64,000 bases of DNA from contig JAJEKV010000002.1 of assembly GCA_021234155.1 (NCBI GenBank), positions 21,233,726 to 21,297,725 on the forward strand, in the 5' to 3' direction. The notes under the pieces were generated by a model. The model made no database searches and was not told where the DNA came from. It was given only the letters and a program-made list of their open reading frames with translations. A program made the position numbers and the translations under genes. Positions 22,345 to 33,871 of this stretch are shown piece after piece; position 1 is the stretch's first letter; every line of letters begins with the position of its first letter. This DNA is from Isoetes taiwanensis (lineage: Eukaryota; Streptophyta; Lycopodiopsida; Isoetales; Isoetaceae).

Positions 22345-24175
22345 TTAGGGACGACTTCAATATGCTCGTCTGGTCATTTCTAAAAACTCATTTGTCTCCA
22401 ATACTTCCTCGGGGTTTGGGGTGTGCCTCTTTAGCAAACTTACGTGGAAAACTTTATGGATCCTAAGATGTCCGGCAATTCCAACTTGTAGGATTGGTTA
22501 CCTACTCTCTTCTCTATTCTCAAGGGTCCAGCCCATCTTGGAGCAAGCTTCTTGCAATTGCCGATCGCGGAGCTTGGCCTGCTTGACTTTGATCTTCAAC
22601 CACACTATGTCTCCCACTTCAAATTCTCTTACCGTCCCTATGCTTGTCGGCGATGCTTTTACGCACGCTTCTTGCCGCAAGGAGATATCCTCTCACTTCC
22701 TCCACCAAGTCTTGCATTTCAAAGCATCTGGCTGGGAGACCTCCACCTTGGACATGGGGTTGTGCCAAGTATCCCGGTAAGACACCGATACCCGTAATTA
22801 ATCATAAAAGGACTCATCTGCGATGACTCGCTTGGTCTTTGTTGTATGCAAACTCTACTTGGTGGATGAAATCATCCCACTTGGATTGCTTGTTCCATAC
22901 ATAGCTTCTTAACATATCTTCGATGATCCTGTTTGTCCTCTCCGCCCCGACCATCCGTTTGGGGGTGATATGCCGTGCTCATCGAAAAGCTTCGGCCCGG
23001 ATGGTGGTGAATAGGTCCCGCCAAAAGGCACTCATAAACTTGGAGTCTCTATCCGAGATTATCTCCCTTGGCATGCCATGGAGCCTAAAAATCTCCTTAA
23101 CAAATAGGTTGGTCGTGTCTAATGTCGTATGTTGTTGTCTGCATGGCACAAAGTGTGCCATCTTTGACAACTTATCTACTACCACCATCAAGGCATCTTT
23201 GCCCCTTGCTGTTCTTGGGAGTCCTGTAATAAAATCCATACTTATTACCTCCCACTTGGCGTTTGGCACGGGTAATGGTTCCAAGGCTCCTGGAATCCGG
23301 AGCTGTTCCGCCTTTGTCTGCTGGCATATCTGGCACTCTCTAATATATCTTGCTATTTCCTTCTTCATGCCGGGCCAATAATAACTGCTTCTAATCTTGA
23401 AGTATGTCTTCATGAACCCTGCATGCCCTGCTATGGGACTATTGTGTGTATCATTCAAAATAAGCTTTCTAACTTGCGAAGATTTTGGTACACACAATTT
23501 GTTTTTATAATATAGCAAGTTTTCTTCCTTCTTGTAGTGCCTGAACGTCTCCCTTTCCTTGTCGGTCCTGGCCTCTTTGGAAAGGCTCGCCCAAACTTCC
23601 TTGAAATCGAGGTCCGTCGGCAATGTTTCCTCAATCTTCTTGCCAAACTCACTTACGAGTGTTGATATGGCGTTACAATGAATTCTTGTTGCCAATGGCT
23701 TCCTGGAAAGGGCATCCGCAACCACATTGAGCTTCCCTGGCTTATAACTTATCTCAAAGTCATATTCTTCCAAGAATTCCATCCATCTCCTTTGCCTCAA
23801 ATTGAGGAGCGGCTGCGTAAATATGTATTGGAGGCTTTGATGATCTGTGTCTAACTGGAATTTCCTTCCCAATAAGTAATGCCTCCAAATTCTTAAAGCC
23901 CTTACTATAGCCAGGAGCTCCTGATCGTGCGTTGGGTAGCGCTGCTCAGCGTCGTTCAACTTCTTGGAATCATAGGCCACTACTCTTTCCTCCTGCATGA
24001 GGACTGCGCCTGTTGCTATCCTTCTAGCATCTGTTGCTACGAGCTTATCTTTGGTCGGATCTGGCAAGACCAATACTGGCGCCGTCGTCAGAGCTTCCTT
24101 TAGTGTCTCAAATGCTTTCTGGGCCTTGTTTTGCCAATGGGTTGCCCAATCTTTTATCTTCCACAAGGCGCCCAA
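22205..24175 (-). pseudogene. Pol 3' half of the nested element: RNase H, integrase, chromodomain
   Basis: From 24175 the frame reads the RT connection (QKAFETLKEALTTAPVLVLP), RNase H (TDARRIATGAVLM, DHQSLQYIF, NVVADALSR), then integrase: zinc domain with HNSPIAGHAG and CQICQQTK, catalytic MDFITGLP and IISDRDSKF. The frame breaks at about 22990, and YHPQTDG with downstream integrase sequence continues in other frames. At 22344-22205 a frame reads LVKWKYLP and EDATWVLESDL, the core of a chromodomain, after two stops or indels. Chromodomains at the integrase C-terminus define chromoviruses and direct insertion to modified histones. Several frameshifts make this copy non-functional. Confidence 0.88.
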
Positions 24176-24779
24176 AAAACAATCACTATTAGTTTTTTAC
24201 GACAGTTTTTACATGAAACCACGATAAAAAAGAGATGTTACTAAGTGGGTTAATGTGTTGAATAACCACTAATAGTTACATGATGTGGTTCCTATGTATC
24301 ACTTATCATTCTAGTTTGTTACCATAGTTAAGCATCTTGGTTCTTTATGATAGTTTGTTTGTTTGGTTTATAGTAGTGATTTATTGCTCAGTTTTAAGTA
24401 TGGGTATTGATTAGTAAGGCCATAAACCACTAATGAATTTGACTTTAATTGTTTGTGTAACTTAAAGTGCTTTTTTAATGAAATTGCCTACCTTATTTTA
24501 TATGAACTACTTTATTTCATATGGAATTGCCTATCTTTTTTTTATCATAGAACGTGGACTAACTACTAATAGTTTTTGCATTAAGATAGTGAATGTTTGT
24601 TGTTTTAATTGACCTTGATTTAGTGAATGTTTGTTGTTTTAATTGACATTGGTTTAGTGAACAAAATGAGGCATACTTTAACATGAGAACCATTGCCATT
24701 TTAAGTCATAAACATCACACTGCTTGTGGTTTTTTGGTCCATGTAATTGCATTTAAGTTATGCCACAAATTAAAATACC

Positions 24780-24950
24780 TAACTTTTATGTGGTAACGGT
24801 CAGCATTAATGATTGTAACGTTACTCATAAGTAGCGGTCATCATTAATGATTGTAACTATCCATTAAGATAGTAACGGTCACCGTTAATGATTGTAACGG
24901 TCACCATTAATGATTGTAATGATCCATTAACGATTGTCATCTTGTAATAA
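24780..24950. repeat. Tandem TAACGGTCACCATTAATGAT-type repeats
   Basis: Four to five imperfect copies of a 25-40 bp unit containing GGTCACCATTAATGATTGTA near the left end of the pol insertion. ATTAATGAT is nearly palindromic. The position suggests subterminal repeats of a DNA transposon. Confidence 0.65.
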
Positions 24951-25025
24951 ATAAGGACGTATTCTCCTATCGTGCAATAATTATTTTCTTCTGTTTGTTT
25001 CTATGTTACTGCACTCTCACACATA

Positions 25026-25085
25026 ACAGTTTCTAAGCTCTGCCTTTTGGGAATCGAACCCAAACACGTCCATAAGGCATGCTGC
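25026..25085 (-). other. Possible tRNA-derived (SINE-like) fragment with a pol III box B
   Basis: On the minus strand TTGGG-TTCGATT-CCCAA forms a canonical 5-bp T-stem and 7-base loop that contains a box B match (GGTTCGATTCC). It is followed by AAGGCAGA, like an acceptor 3' strand. I could not find a matching 5' acceptor strand or a clear box A, so this is not an intact tRNA. Confidence 0.3.
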
Positions 25086-26944
25086 TTAGCTCTTGAAGTC
25101 TTAGCTCTTGATATAACGATTAAGCACATGCTGTTATATATAAATACTATATGAATAAGATGCAAGCCAAGTGAATAAACACTTCGATCCATTCACTTCT
25201 ATCCGGTAGAATGCATAATCGCTCATTTCGATGCATAACTCTGAATGAGTTAAGGAAACAAGTATATCGATCAAGATCACAAGCGAAAACACTTGTGGGC
25301 CAAAGATAATTCCAGAAAGATTAAAGGGGCCAGGGAAATGGTCGAGAAGGACGGGTAAGGCCTTGTAAACTGCACCACAAGTGGTTAAAAATGCACAGAC
25401 AAACTAACCATAGAGCAACGCTTCATATTCTTGCATAGAGGCAACGCTTCAGCATCTCACTATTCTCGATGAATCCAGACCAGAGAAGGTCAAAGCAAAA
25501 ATACAGAAATACAGAAAAGTAAGCAGCAATAAAAGAAAGAACAAGAGTAAATGAATGAACCCAGGGAGCTAGAATCTGTCATCCTTCATTATTGAGCATC
25601 CCATGCGCGGATTCATCAAACTGTAAGGAATTGAAAAACTTTCAAACAAACCACAGAAATAAAAAATTGCAGACGATTAACAGGGGAAGTTTGTGATTCG
25701 TCAAAGGGCTCACAAAATACCTGCATAAAACCACAACTTAAATAATCTCCAGTTTCATTTGCATGCAAGATCCGATCTTGAATATAAGATCCGATCTTGA
25801 TATGGTCTGCCCACAGGTGAGACCCCGCTAAATCCAGGTGTTGAACACTGTTTTCCTACCGTGGTGTAGCCGTGGTGTCGCCGTTTTCCTTATGTTAGAC
25901 TAACAAAAGACGAGGATGAAAAACGCACAAATTGGTGCAAAGAACAACTCTCGATCAAGATTAAGACATACCGCCAGGAAACATGCTCCATCGCCAGACT
26001 TGCACAAAGCATTTTCTTCAAGGCAGTTTGTTCAAGGCCGATTGACAGAGCCGCTTAAGAAACTTGAGCCGATTTGCAAAGCCGCTTCATCAGCGTACCT
26101 AAACCTAAACATGTGCTGAACCTTGAGGCCGTTCAGCGCCGCAGAGCAGCCTTCGTGAGAGAGAGTACTCCTTAGGTTTCTTAGGTTTTTTTTGAAGTAA
26201 TCATGTTAAATTTTGCTGATTTGCTTTTAGTTTTTCAAAGATTTAATTATTTATCTACACACATATATAATTGATTCTCACTAATATTCGATTCTTTGAT
26301 GTCTTTGAGGCTTAAATGCCAATCGTTTATCTTCCAAAGTCGAATCTGGCCCTAATCACTGTTCAAATCATATTGTAGAAGATTCAAGAAGCAATGAAAT
26401 AGAGACATAATTTTCACCTTCGCAAATCACCGACCAAACAAAGTAAGGAAGATTCGGTTTATATAGGCAGCAAGCTATGGCTATGTCGATGAATCCTTGC
26501 TCATGGGTTTTGCCACCTGGAGCTTCAAACCTCAGATCCAACCACCATGCATGCTGAAGTAGATACTGTTGAAGTGGATAAGGATAAGAACGTGGTTTCC
26601 TCTGCTATTTTTCCCCAAATATTTTTCCCTCATGATTTTTTTCCCACTCAGGTATCTACCAATTTTGCAGCGACACGGCATAAGTGATGCTTGCCGTCTA
26701 ATTCCACAGTAGTTAGCAATCATCAAAACACTCACTAGAAAACCAAAAACACTCTTGATTAACTCCAAAACACTGGATTAATTGGCAGGGGTGATCCCCG
26801 GTCCTTTAGAATTTGAGTTAAGTGACAGACAAATCTTGCCATAGATTAAGTGAGAGAGCAATCTTGAACATCTATTTGAAACTACCTACTGCCGCAAATG
26901 GATGGAATCACACAGATCGTCGCTCTTAAAAAAAGAGGCGGAAG

Positions 26945-27382
26945 TTGAGATTTTTTAAAGAAATGCCACTGCCGCAAGTCAAATCTGGCCCTTATTTTGG
27001 CCCCATTACAGCAGAATATGATCCAAAAGGAAACGAAGATGTTTTAGCAGGAGAAAGTTGGGCAAATCGGATGGAACATAGACATTGGGAAACTCATTTG
27101 CCTAATGGGGAAGATTATATTATTATTTCATTCCAGGTGGTGAATCTTACAGTTTTCTATTCTACATTAGGTCTAGGTCTAGTTAGCCAGTTTTTAGATC
27201 CATGTCCAGGTGCTTTTTTAATTGGGTAAGGCTAATTTCTAGCTTAATATTTTCAGTGGTGGTGGAGATTTGAGTGGCAATAAAAGAACCAATAAATTGC
27301 AGTCTTTTGATCAGAAGTTTGAGCTTATGAATGAGGCCCTCCATGTTAGCTGCAAAAAAAGATATCATGTTAGGGTCGTCAG
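26945..27382 (+). pseudogene. Captured SRA (YDG) domain exons, VIM/ORTHRUS/UHRF1-like
   Basis: Two exon-like segments. 26945-27136 reads FGPITAEYDPKGNEDVL and GESWANRMEHRHWETHLP. 27257-27382, after a TTTTCAG acceptor and ending at a GT donor, reads GGGDLSGNKRTNKLQSFDQ then KFELMNEALHVSC and VRVVR. These match the start and middle of the SRA domain of plant VIM/ORTHRUS E3 ligases, which bind hemimethylated DNA. The intervening segment with the methylcytosine pocket (around VALSGGY and GEWFLYTGSG in the family) is absent, as are PHD and RING domains. It lies inside the pol insertion, so it was probably captured by that transposon. It cannot encode a working reader. Confidence 0.8.
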
Positions 27383-28679
27383 GTGACGCATTTTGTACCT
27401 TAAGTTGTTGGAAGTGAGTATAACCTCTCTAATCTTCTTAACAAATTGTATCTTGATCACCCTTAACAAATCGTATCTTGATAACAACATGCCTAGCAAT
27501 CACTCAGAACTTGGTACCATGTCAAATCTCCTTCAGACAGTCAAATCTCCTTGAGAGATAAACATCTTTGATAACACCTCTAGATCCTAAACCTCTAATA
27601 GCCAGCTTCATGAAAAACTGAAAAATAACATTGAGTTACCAATGGTTTAGAGGGGGCTTCTCCGAAATAATATATATATAACTAAAATGCATATATATGA
27701 ATCATTGAAAGTAAAATAACATTAACAACCAGTGACTTGAACCCCAGCTAAACCATTACTCTACACAAATCTTCGAACAAACAATAAATATCCTCACAAA
27801 AAACCTATGGGAAATAACATTGCTAATAACGGGTTCGCCATTGTTCTTCTATATTTAGCTAGACATGGAAGACCATTATGTTGTTTTGTGTAGAGATCAT
27901 TGGGTTTTTATTCTGGAATATTGCATGAATACACAAGACCAATGACTCAGAGGGTTATATGTCGAGCACATATTCCATAAAATACGGAATGCTATGTGCC
28001 TACTTGTTCAGAGAATATCTCAACGCCCCCCTGAATGGTATATACCATGAATATGCCAAAATATTTTGCACACCCTTTTTGCCGCATGCGCCTTAATTAA
28101 ATTTAAAACAAAAAGTGAGATTACCAAAAGGCAACCCCAAGATATTCCTTCATTATAAATCCACATTCCTTAAACCTTGTAATATCAACCAAACCCCCTT
28201 AAACCTCAAGGCTTGCCGTAAAGTGTGAATTTGCCAAAAGACAACCCCAGCATATTCCCTCACTATAAATCCACAATCCTTGAATCTCAACCAAACCCTT
28301 GATCCTCCAAGGCTTGCCGGTTTTCAAGCTATTTCTACTATTGAGTCTGTTTTTGAGCTTGTGCCTCATCATGTTTTTCATCTATTTCTATCATATTTGC
28401 ATATTTCTGACCTTCAAGGCTATTCCAAGGCATTGGAAACCTGAATACCTTGATACATCCGTGCATACACGTGCCAATACCATAAGCAGAGACAAATGAC
28501 AGAATGTCGTGTTAGAGGCCACTTTGATTGAACATTCAAAATAAGATCTCTTGAGACCAACTTCTTATTGCACATTCTAACCAATCACTTTCACAAACCG
28601 TTATGTCAACCAAAAACTATAGTCATCTCCAAAAACCCTTCAGGTGATTTTTTTTAAGCTTTGATAGTAATTGAATCAC
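27383..28679. other. Noncoding interior of the pol insertion
   Basis: AT-rich sequence without a supportable ORF or RNA. A segment of about 85 bp containing ATTTGCCAAAAGACAACCCCA and a similar one upstream (about 28120-28220 and 28225-28320) look like a decayed tandem duplication. Confidence 0.4.
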
Positions 28680-29040
28680 TAATGGTGGGTACCAGACCAG
28701 TGCGGTTCTATGCCACTGGAACACCAGCAAAATACCATTCGGCACATGGGTCTCAGGATCGTGCAGCTTTGTCACCACTGGGAGACATCCACATCATCAT
28801 GTTACATCACCAAATTGATGACATGACCATCATCATCATTAAAAATTCTACATTACCCATATTAGACCTAAAGTTCAAAAATTCCAGGACAGTGCGGCTC
28901 TGCCACCACTATTAGGTACCAGGTATGTATGGTTCTGCCACTATTGATCACCTATTTTGATAATCTAGTTTGGGCATCAGGACAGTGTGGCCCTGCCACT
29001 CTTGCGGGCACCAAGGTGGGCACTAAGATGTATTCCTGAG
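28680..29040. repeat. Degenerate tandem repeats with GGACAGTGCGGCTCTGCCAC units
   Basis: At least four diverged copies of a unit containing CAGTGCGG-TCTGCCAC, followed by TGGGCACCA-like sequence, spaced irregularly near the right end of the pol insertion. No coding sense is apparent. Confidence 0.6.
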
Positions 29041-29396
29041 CAATGGACTGAACACCAAGATAGACGTTAGGACCTTTCAATTCAATATACATTGGGTAAT
29101 ATTTGGCAAAATTGAACCATCTTTTAGACCATGTCATAAGTCATACAGTTGTTTTATCCAACCATTACTAGTTTTAATGAACTATTATAGTATGCAAGAA
29201 ATAATCTTGTAAACCATAACTAGTTTTAACAAACCAGTATCTCATCTAAAACCAGCATTTATAACCACTATCGATCCCAACAAACCACTATGATATGTGG
29301 TTTTCTTCTATCAAATAAAATCATGCATAAAAAACCATATATATCATGGTTTTTAGATGATCTAACATTGATAAAATATAATAGTTTAATTTTGGG

Positions 29397-30134
29397 CTCC
29401 TTGTGTTCCCACCTTTTGTGAGATCCGTTAATGGCGCTGCTACCTTGGCAAAATTCTTCACAAATCTTCTATAATAGCCTGCTAGCCCTAGGAAGCTCCT
29501 GACTTCATGCGTATTCTTTGGTGCCGGCCAGCCGATCACGGCTTCTATCTTTGCAGGGTCTGTGGAAATGCCTTCTGCTGTGATCACGTGCCCCAAGTAC
29601 TCCACTCTTTCCGTTGCGAAGTGGCACTTCGATAACTTCGCAAAGAGTTAATGCCTTCTTAATTTTTCAAGCACCTTCCTCAAGTGTTGGGCGTGCTCCT
29701 CCACAGACTCGCTGTACACCAAGATATCGTCGAAGAAGACTATGATGAAGGAATCTAGAAATTCGCGGAAGACGTCGTTCATTAACCTCATGAATATTTT
29801 TGGGGCGATTAGACAATCCAAAGGGCATGACTGTGAACTCATAGTGCCCATATCTTGTCCTGAACGCTGCCTTATGAATGTCTTCCTCCTTGATCCTAAT
29901 CGGTGATATCCCGATCCGAGATCTATTTTGAGAAGATCTTTGCTCCCTCCTGAACCGATCCATTAAGTCATCCGACCTAGGCAAGGCATACTTATTTTTG
30001 ATGGTGTGCTTATTTAACTGGCGGTAGTCAATGCACATCCTAAGGCTCCCATCCTTCTTCTTCACAAAGAGAATAGGGGCTCCGAACGGGGAGACACTAG
30101 GTCTTATGAACCCTAGGTCTAGCAATTCTTGCAA
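29397..30134 (-). pseudogene. Reverse transcriptase of the nested element, frameshifted
   Basis: Minus-strand frames carry Ty3-type RT motifs in order: [49 protein letters not shown], then FFDDILVYS (catalytic YxDD-type as FFDD), and [13 protein letters not shown] with [11 protein letters not shown]. At least two frameshifts separate the pieces (around 29850 and 29650). The sequence then runs into the 5.2-kb insertion just after LTDLTKGG. The RNase H half continues at 24175. Confidence 0.9.
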
Positions 30135-30519
30135 TTGCTTTTTAACAAATCAACTCCTCGGTTGACATCCTATAAGGTGCCTTGCTTGTAGGCTTTCGTC
30201 CCGTGTTCAAGTGCTATTTCACACTCAACTCCTCTATAGGGTGAAGCCGCTTAATCTCATCGGAAACAAGTCGGAAATTCTTCGATCAACTTTGCTATTG
30301 GCCCGGGAAGCTTGCTAGATTCTTTGATCTCTTTATTTGTCTCCGGCTCCTCGATCTTGGAGCTCAAGCTTAAGGAGATAGGCCACCGCCGCTTTCTTAT
30401 GCACTTAAGCATTTTTTCACTACTCATGCATTGCATGATTGGGGTTACTTCTTTACCGTGATTTCGATGACCTTGCCCTCTCGGAGTTGTTAAGGTCACC
30501 TTACGCTTCCCACAATCGA

Positions 30520-30870
30520 TGATTGCTCCCCGCTGGTCCAAGATATTCCATTCCAATAATGAGATCATACTTGCCTATATTCATGACTTCCGCTCCCAAT
30601 GCAACTTTAACACCTGGCAAGTCTACATTGAAGTTTATTCTCTTCCCCTTTGTGTGCCTAATTGCTCCATTGGCTAACACGACCGGGCCCGGGCTTGGAC
30701 TTTAACGCGGCTTTAACTTCAACATGCTTACCATCCTAGGGGATGCAAAATTATGACTGCTTCGAGTCTATCAATACTATAAAGGATTTCTCTTGGGCTT
30801 TTTCCGCCGTTGAGATCACCTTATACCGACTTTTACGCATTCCTGTATCAATAGCCGCAAAGATGTGACA
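30520..30870 (-). pseudogene. Aspartic protease remnant of the nested element
   Basis: Between gag and RT a minus-strand frame reads FIVLIDSKQSHNFASP. In active Ty3-type proteases the corresponding motif is D-S/T-G-A, so the catalytic glycine-alanine appears as Lys-Gln. Downstream the protease-end motif around YDLIIGMEYL is recognisable in another frame (about 30560). Frameshifts make it inactive in this copy. Confidence 0.65.
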
Positions 30871-30871
30871 C

Positions 30872-32227
30872 TCACCATGGATGTAGTCCTGCTTGCCGCC
30901 GCCCCGCATCCGATGGTGTCTCCCATCCCAGCTCTGCCAATGCCGCATTCATAATCAGGGGGCAATTGTTGGTCCTATGCCCTGGTTGGAAGCATCTGAA
31001 ACACAGCTGCTTCTCTATACATTCCTGCTTTTTCTCCTTGGGAATAGACTGCAGAAATTGCCTCACCGCTTGGGAGTAGTTAGACCTGGCTCCTTGCTCC
31101 TTGAAGCTTACCTGTTTCCTTTCCTGCTTGCCACCACTTGTGTTGCCTTGCTTCCCATAATTTGAGTTGTACTGCGTCTTGCTAGCTACTGGGCTTGCCG
31201 CCCTTGGGCTATAGCCTCCTGTGCTCTTCCCTTTATCCTGGAAATATTGCTGCCTTGATACTTGCTCCTGTGGTCCTGTTCCTTGTAAACTTATGGCCTT
31301 TGATTCTGCCTCTGACACAGACTTCGGGTTTATTGCCCTTACAAGCTTGCGGATTTCGTCGTTCAAGCCTTCAATATAGCCTTCCACCGCATGCTTTTCA
31401 CTCAACTTTGGCACGTAAAGCCTTAGTCTCATGAATTCCTCCGTGTATTTTTGGACTGATTTGTTGCCTTGTTGCAGTCTATAGAACTGCTGCATCATGT
31501 TGCACTTATGTTCCCTTGGTACATAATGATGTTTGGACGCCTTGGCGAACTTTCTGAATTTGCAATTGTCCCTGCTCAGCCCATGTGCTTTGGCATACCC
31601 CTTCCACCAAATTCTGGCTGCACCCTTGAGGTTTGCTGTTGCTACCCTACTTTTGTCTTTATCTTTCATGCCATAGGCGTTGCCATACTCACTCATCTCA
31701 TCCAGCCACGCCTCTGCTTCCATTCCGGATCTGTTTTCTCCTGAAAACTGCTCTAACTTTCTGGCTTTCCACACATTACTAAGGGCGGAGTCAACTTTCT
31801 TCTGGTAATCAGTTTGTGATCTGTCCCTGTCACGGTTTGGATCTTGGCGGCGACCTCGTGCCTCTTCTTCCTGCTCTTCTGATGCCGAATCTGTATCCGA
31901 GCTGGAGCTCGAGGATCCCGAACTAGGAGATCTTCTCCTTCTGCTTCTCTTCCTTCGTTGCACTGTTCGGCCAGCTGGGGTTTCCGGCAAAGGCACATTC
32001 TGGTCCTGTCCTCCTATTGCTGCTGCCCCTGCTAGCAATGCCCTTATGTCGTGGATGTCAGATCTGATCTGGGATAGCTCCTCCTCCGGTGTTACCGCTT
32101 CGAATTCTGGGCGCAAATTCCTCGGCTGGAAGCGCCTCTGTGGGATATGTTCTTGTTCTCGCTGCATGTGTTCATCAATGTTTCTAGGTACTCTAGCTGC
32201 ATGCACATTAGAGTACATTCTGATCAT
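30872..32227 (-). CDS. Gag of the nested element, CCHC zinc knuckle
   Basis: Structural capsid/nucleocapsid protein, 451 residues, open from ATG 32227. The retrotransposon-gag domain is visible at residues about 160-270 (EAWLDEMSEYGNAYG, AARIWWKGYA, MMQQFYRLQQGNKSVQKYTE). An Arg/Ser-rich segment at about residues 95-140 precedes it. The nucleocapsid knuckle CFRCFQPGHRTNNCP lies near the C-terminus. An N-terminal stretch of about 90 residues includes a predicted helix (EELSQIRSDIHDIRALL). It lies 130 bp downstream of the 504-aa ORF on the same strand. Intact, in contrast to pol. Confidence 0.9.
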   Translation of the reverse strand: MIRMYSNVHAARVPRNIDEHMQREQEHIPQRRFQPRNLRPEFEAVTPEEELSQIRSDIHDIRALLAGAAAIGGQDQNVPLPETPAGRTVQRRKRSRRRRSPSSGSSSSSSDTDSASEEQEEEARGRRQDPNRDRDRSQTDYQKKVDSALSNVWKARKLEQFSGENRSGMEAEAWLDEMSEYGNAYGMKDKDKSRVATANLKGAARIWWKGYAKAHGLSRDNCKFRKFAKASKHHYVPREHKCNMMQQFYRLQQGNKSVQKYTEEFMRLRLYVPKLSEKHAVEGYIEGLNDEIRKLVRAINPKSVSEAESKAISLQGTGPQEQVSRQQYFQDKGKSTGGYSPRAASPVASKTQYNSNYGKQGNTSGGKQERKQVSFKEQGARSNYSQAVRQFLQSIPKEKKQECIEKQLCFRCFQPGHRTNNCPLIMNAALAELGWETPSDAGRRQAGLHPW

Positions 32228-32356
32228 TAGTTCTTGTTTTGTGTGTTACGTTGCTTTACTTGTTTATACAATTTGAGGGAACAATTATATACAAAAGAGA
32301 TATATATTATATTCATATATATATACTAAAACTTTTACATGCAAATTAATAAACTT

Positions 32357-33871
32357 CTACTCTTGAAATTTCTTGAGGTAGTCGGGGTGGTCCTCCAAAA
32401 ATTTCTTCACTTGGGCCGTACCTAATGACCCTGTTAAGTTCCTGAGGATATTTGTTGTCGTTCCTCCTTGGAGTGCTGTCTCCATGTCTTCAATTCTTCT
32501 ATCTGATGTATATGCAGCTGTCACTGCCAATCTGCCCTGTCGCCTATAAGGAATTGCAAAGTCGAAGATGGTCAACGCAGTCGCTCTCTTGATCAGGACA
32601 ACATGATCGATGTTTGGAGCTAATCGAGCATGGTGTCCAAACCCTGAGAGGGCGATAAGCATAAAGATCCCTTCTTCACCTCTTGGGCTAAATTGGCGGT
32701 GAATAACCGCTATTCTTCCGTCTAGCAGCAACGGCAGGTAGTAACTGAGTGCTTTATCATGCCCTGCTTCTTCGGCAGACGAGGAAGTTGCCCTGTGCCT
32801 TCCCGCGAAGTCATCCACTGGTACCTCCTCTAGCTCTCTGAAGTCTTGGTGCACCAGCCTCCTTAGGTTGATACTGCCCCCATGTTGCTTCAGGATTGGT
32901 GTTGGCGAGCTCGGTAACAATGCTGATGTGGACTTGCCCTTGATGCCCATTTGTTCCTGAATTGCCATGAACTCTTCCTCCGAGGGCAATTCTCTTTCGG
33001 TCATTATCTGCCTGATGCCTGCGTAAGCTTCTATATCTGATGATGTCTCGCCGGTGAAGGTCCTGGCTTCTCTTATGCTGATAGGGAAGTCCTGAGCTTC
33101 TCGATCGATGAAGTCGTCGAGATCTGCCTGCTGTCGTAGAAGGTGCAGAATCTCATCTACCCTAAGACCTCTGTCGCGACACTGTGGAAGATTCTTGATG
33201 TCGTGAAGGGTTAGATATGCCTCGCCCGCTATGAACACCGACGTCAAGCTTGTAATGCCCTGCCCGAGTGGTGGGGCTCTTCTTGTTGCTCTCAGTCCCT
33301 CTTCGAAGCTTTGGATCTGCTGTTCTGCTTGCTGCCTCTCTTGTTCTAGATCCAGGTCTTCCGGGTCTGACTCGTATTCATCCCCTTCCTCTTCTTCTTC
33401 TTGCTCGTACTCGAGTCGCATCCGTTCCTCCTCTGCTGCGGCCATGGCTATGGGTTCAACTTCTAAAGGCTGAACTGAGGGTTCCCCTATTTGGGTTTGA
33501 CCCCGAAGAGATAGAAAGATGGCTACAGCTGCTGTATAGGAGAAGTACCTCCTCCTATTGACAGAGATGGACATGTAGTTGGGAAGGCGGACTGCTTTAT
33601 TCTCTAAGTACTTATCTACATTTGGGATATCTTGCAGGGCTGACTTGAGGGCAGTGTTAGGTGCAAAATACCCTACACAAGGTGGGAGTTCTACCAAAGA
33701 GGGTCCTATCTTGGCATGGAACTCAGACATAATGCTCTGGTAGAAGGGAGTGGCGTTGATGGTAGCTTCAATGTCGAGTTCCCTTCGGAAGACACTGAAG
33801 ACAGATTCGATGTCAGCTTCAGCCACATGAGCTGTGGCGCTGTACCATCGCTTGAATGAAGAAGTGGCCAT
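32357..33871 (-). CDS. 504-aa ORF of unknown function between the H3-like ORF and gag
   Basis: Open from ATG 33871 (MATSSFKRWYS). I do not recognise a family. The N-terminal 130 residues look globular. They are followed by a very acidic segment at about residues 150-200 (EEEERMRLEYEQEEEEEGDEYES is its core region; it is Glu/Asp-rich) and then by a globular C-terminal half of about 280 residues with conserved-looking hydrophobic strands (RIAVIHRQFS, GIFMLIALSGFG). No membrane segment, zinc motif or nucleotide-binding motif is apparent. Its place upstream of gag recalls the extra ORF1 of Tat/Ogre elements, but I see no sequence relation. An acidic tract is compatible with binding basic proteins such as histones; that is speculation. 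Confidence 0.7.
   Translation of the reverse strand: MATSSFKRWYSATAHVAEADIESVFSVFRRELDIEATINATPFYQSIMSEFHAKIGPSLVELPPCVGYFAPNTALKSALQDIPNVDKYLENKAVRLPNYMSISVNRRRYFSYTAAVAIFLSLRGQTQIGEPSVQPLEVEPIAMAAAEEERMRLEYEQEEEEEGDEYESDPEDLDLEQERQQAEQQIQSFEEGLRATRRAPPLGQGITSLTSVFIAGEAYLTLHDIKNLPQCRDRGLRVDEILHLLRQQADLDDFIDREAQDFPISIREARTFTGETSSDIEAYAGIRQIMTERELPSEEEFMAIQEQMGIKGKSTSALLPSSPTPILKQHGGSINLRRLVHQDFRELEEVPVDDFAGRHRATSSSAEEAGHDKALSYYLPLLLDGRIAVIHRQFSPRGEEGIFMLIALSGFGHHARLAPNIDHVVLIKRATALTIFDFAIPYRRQGRLAVTAAYTSDRRIEDMETALQGGTTTNILRNLTGSLGTAQVKKFLEDHPDYLKKFQE

Larger units (their letters stand above)
24171..29396. mobile_element. Insertion inside pol, probable non-autonomous DNA transposon with captured exons
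   Basis: Pol coding sequence stops at 29397 (after LTDLTKGG) and resumes at 24175, so about 5.2 kb was inserted. The ends are imperfectly inverted: GCCCAAAAAACAA...CTATTAG on the left and TAATAG...AATTTTGGGC on the right. A possible TSD is GCGCC/GCTCC, with one mismatch. AACCACTA-type motifs recur near both ends, like subterminal repeats. The interior holds SRA-domain exons, tandem repeats and AT-rich filler. I see no transposase, so it would need one in trans. Superfamily is undetermined. Confidence 0.6.

Noticed and set aside
25026-25085. Intact tRNA gene on the minus strand
   Set aside because: The T-arm is perfect, but no matching acceptor 5' strand, D-arm or anticodon arm can be built.
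24171-29396. Calling the pol insertion a CACTA element from the CACTATTAG near its left end
   Set aside because: The motif is not at the terminus and the right end lacks TAGTG; no clear 3-bp TSD.
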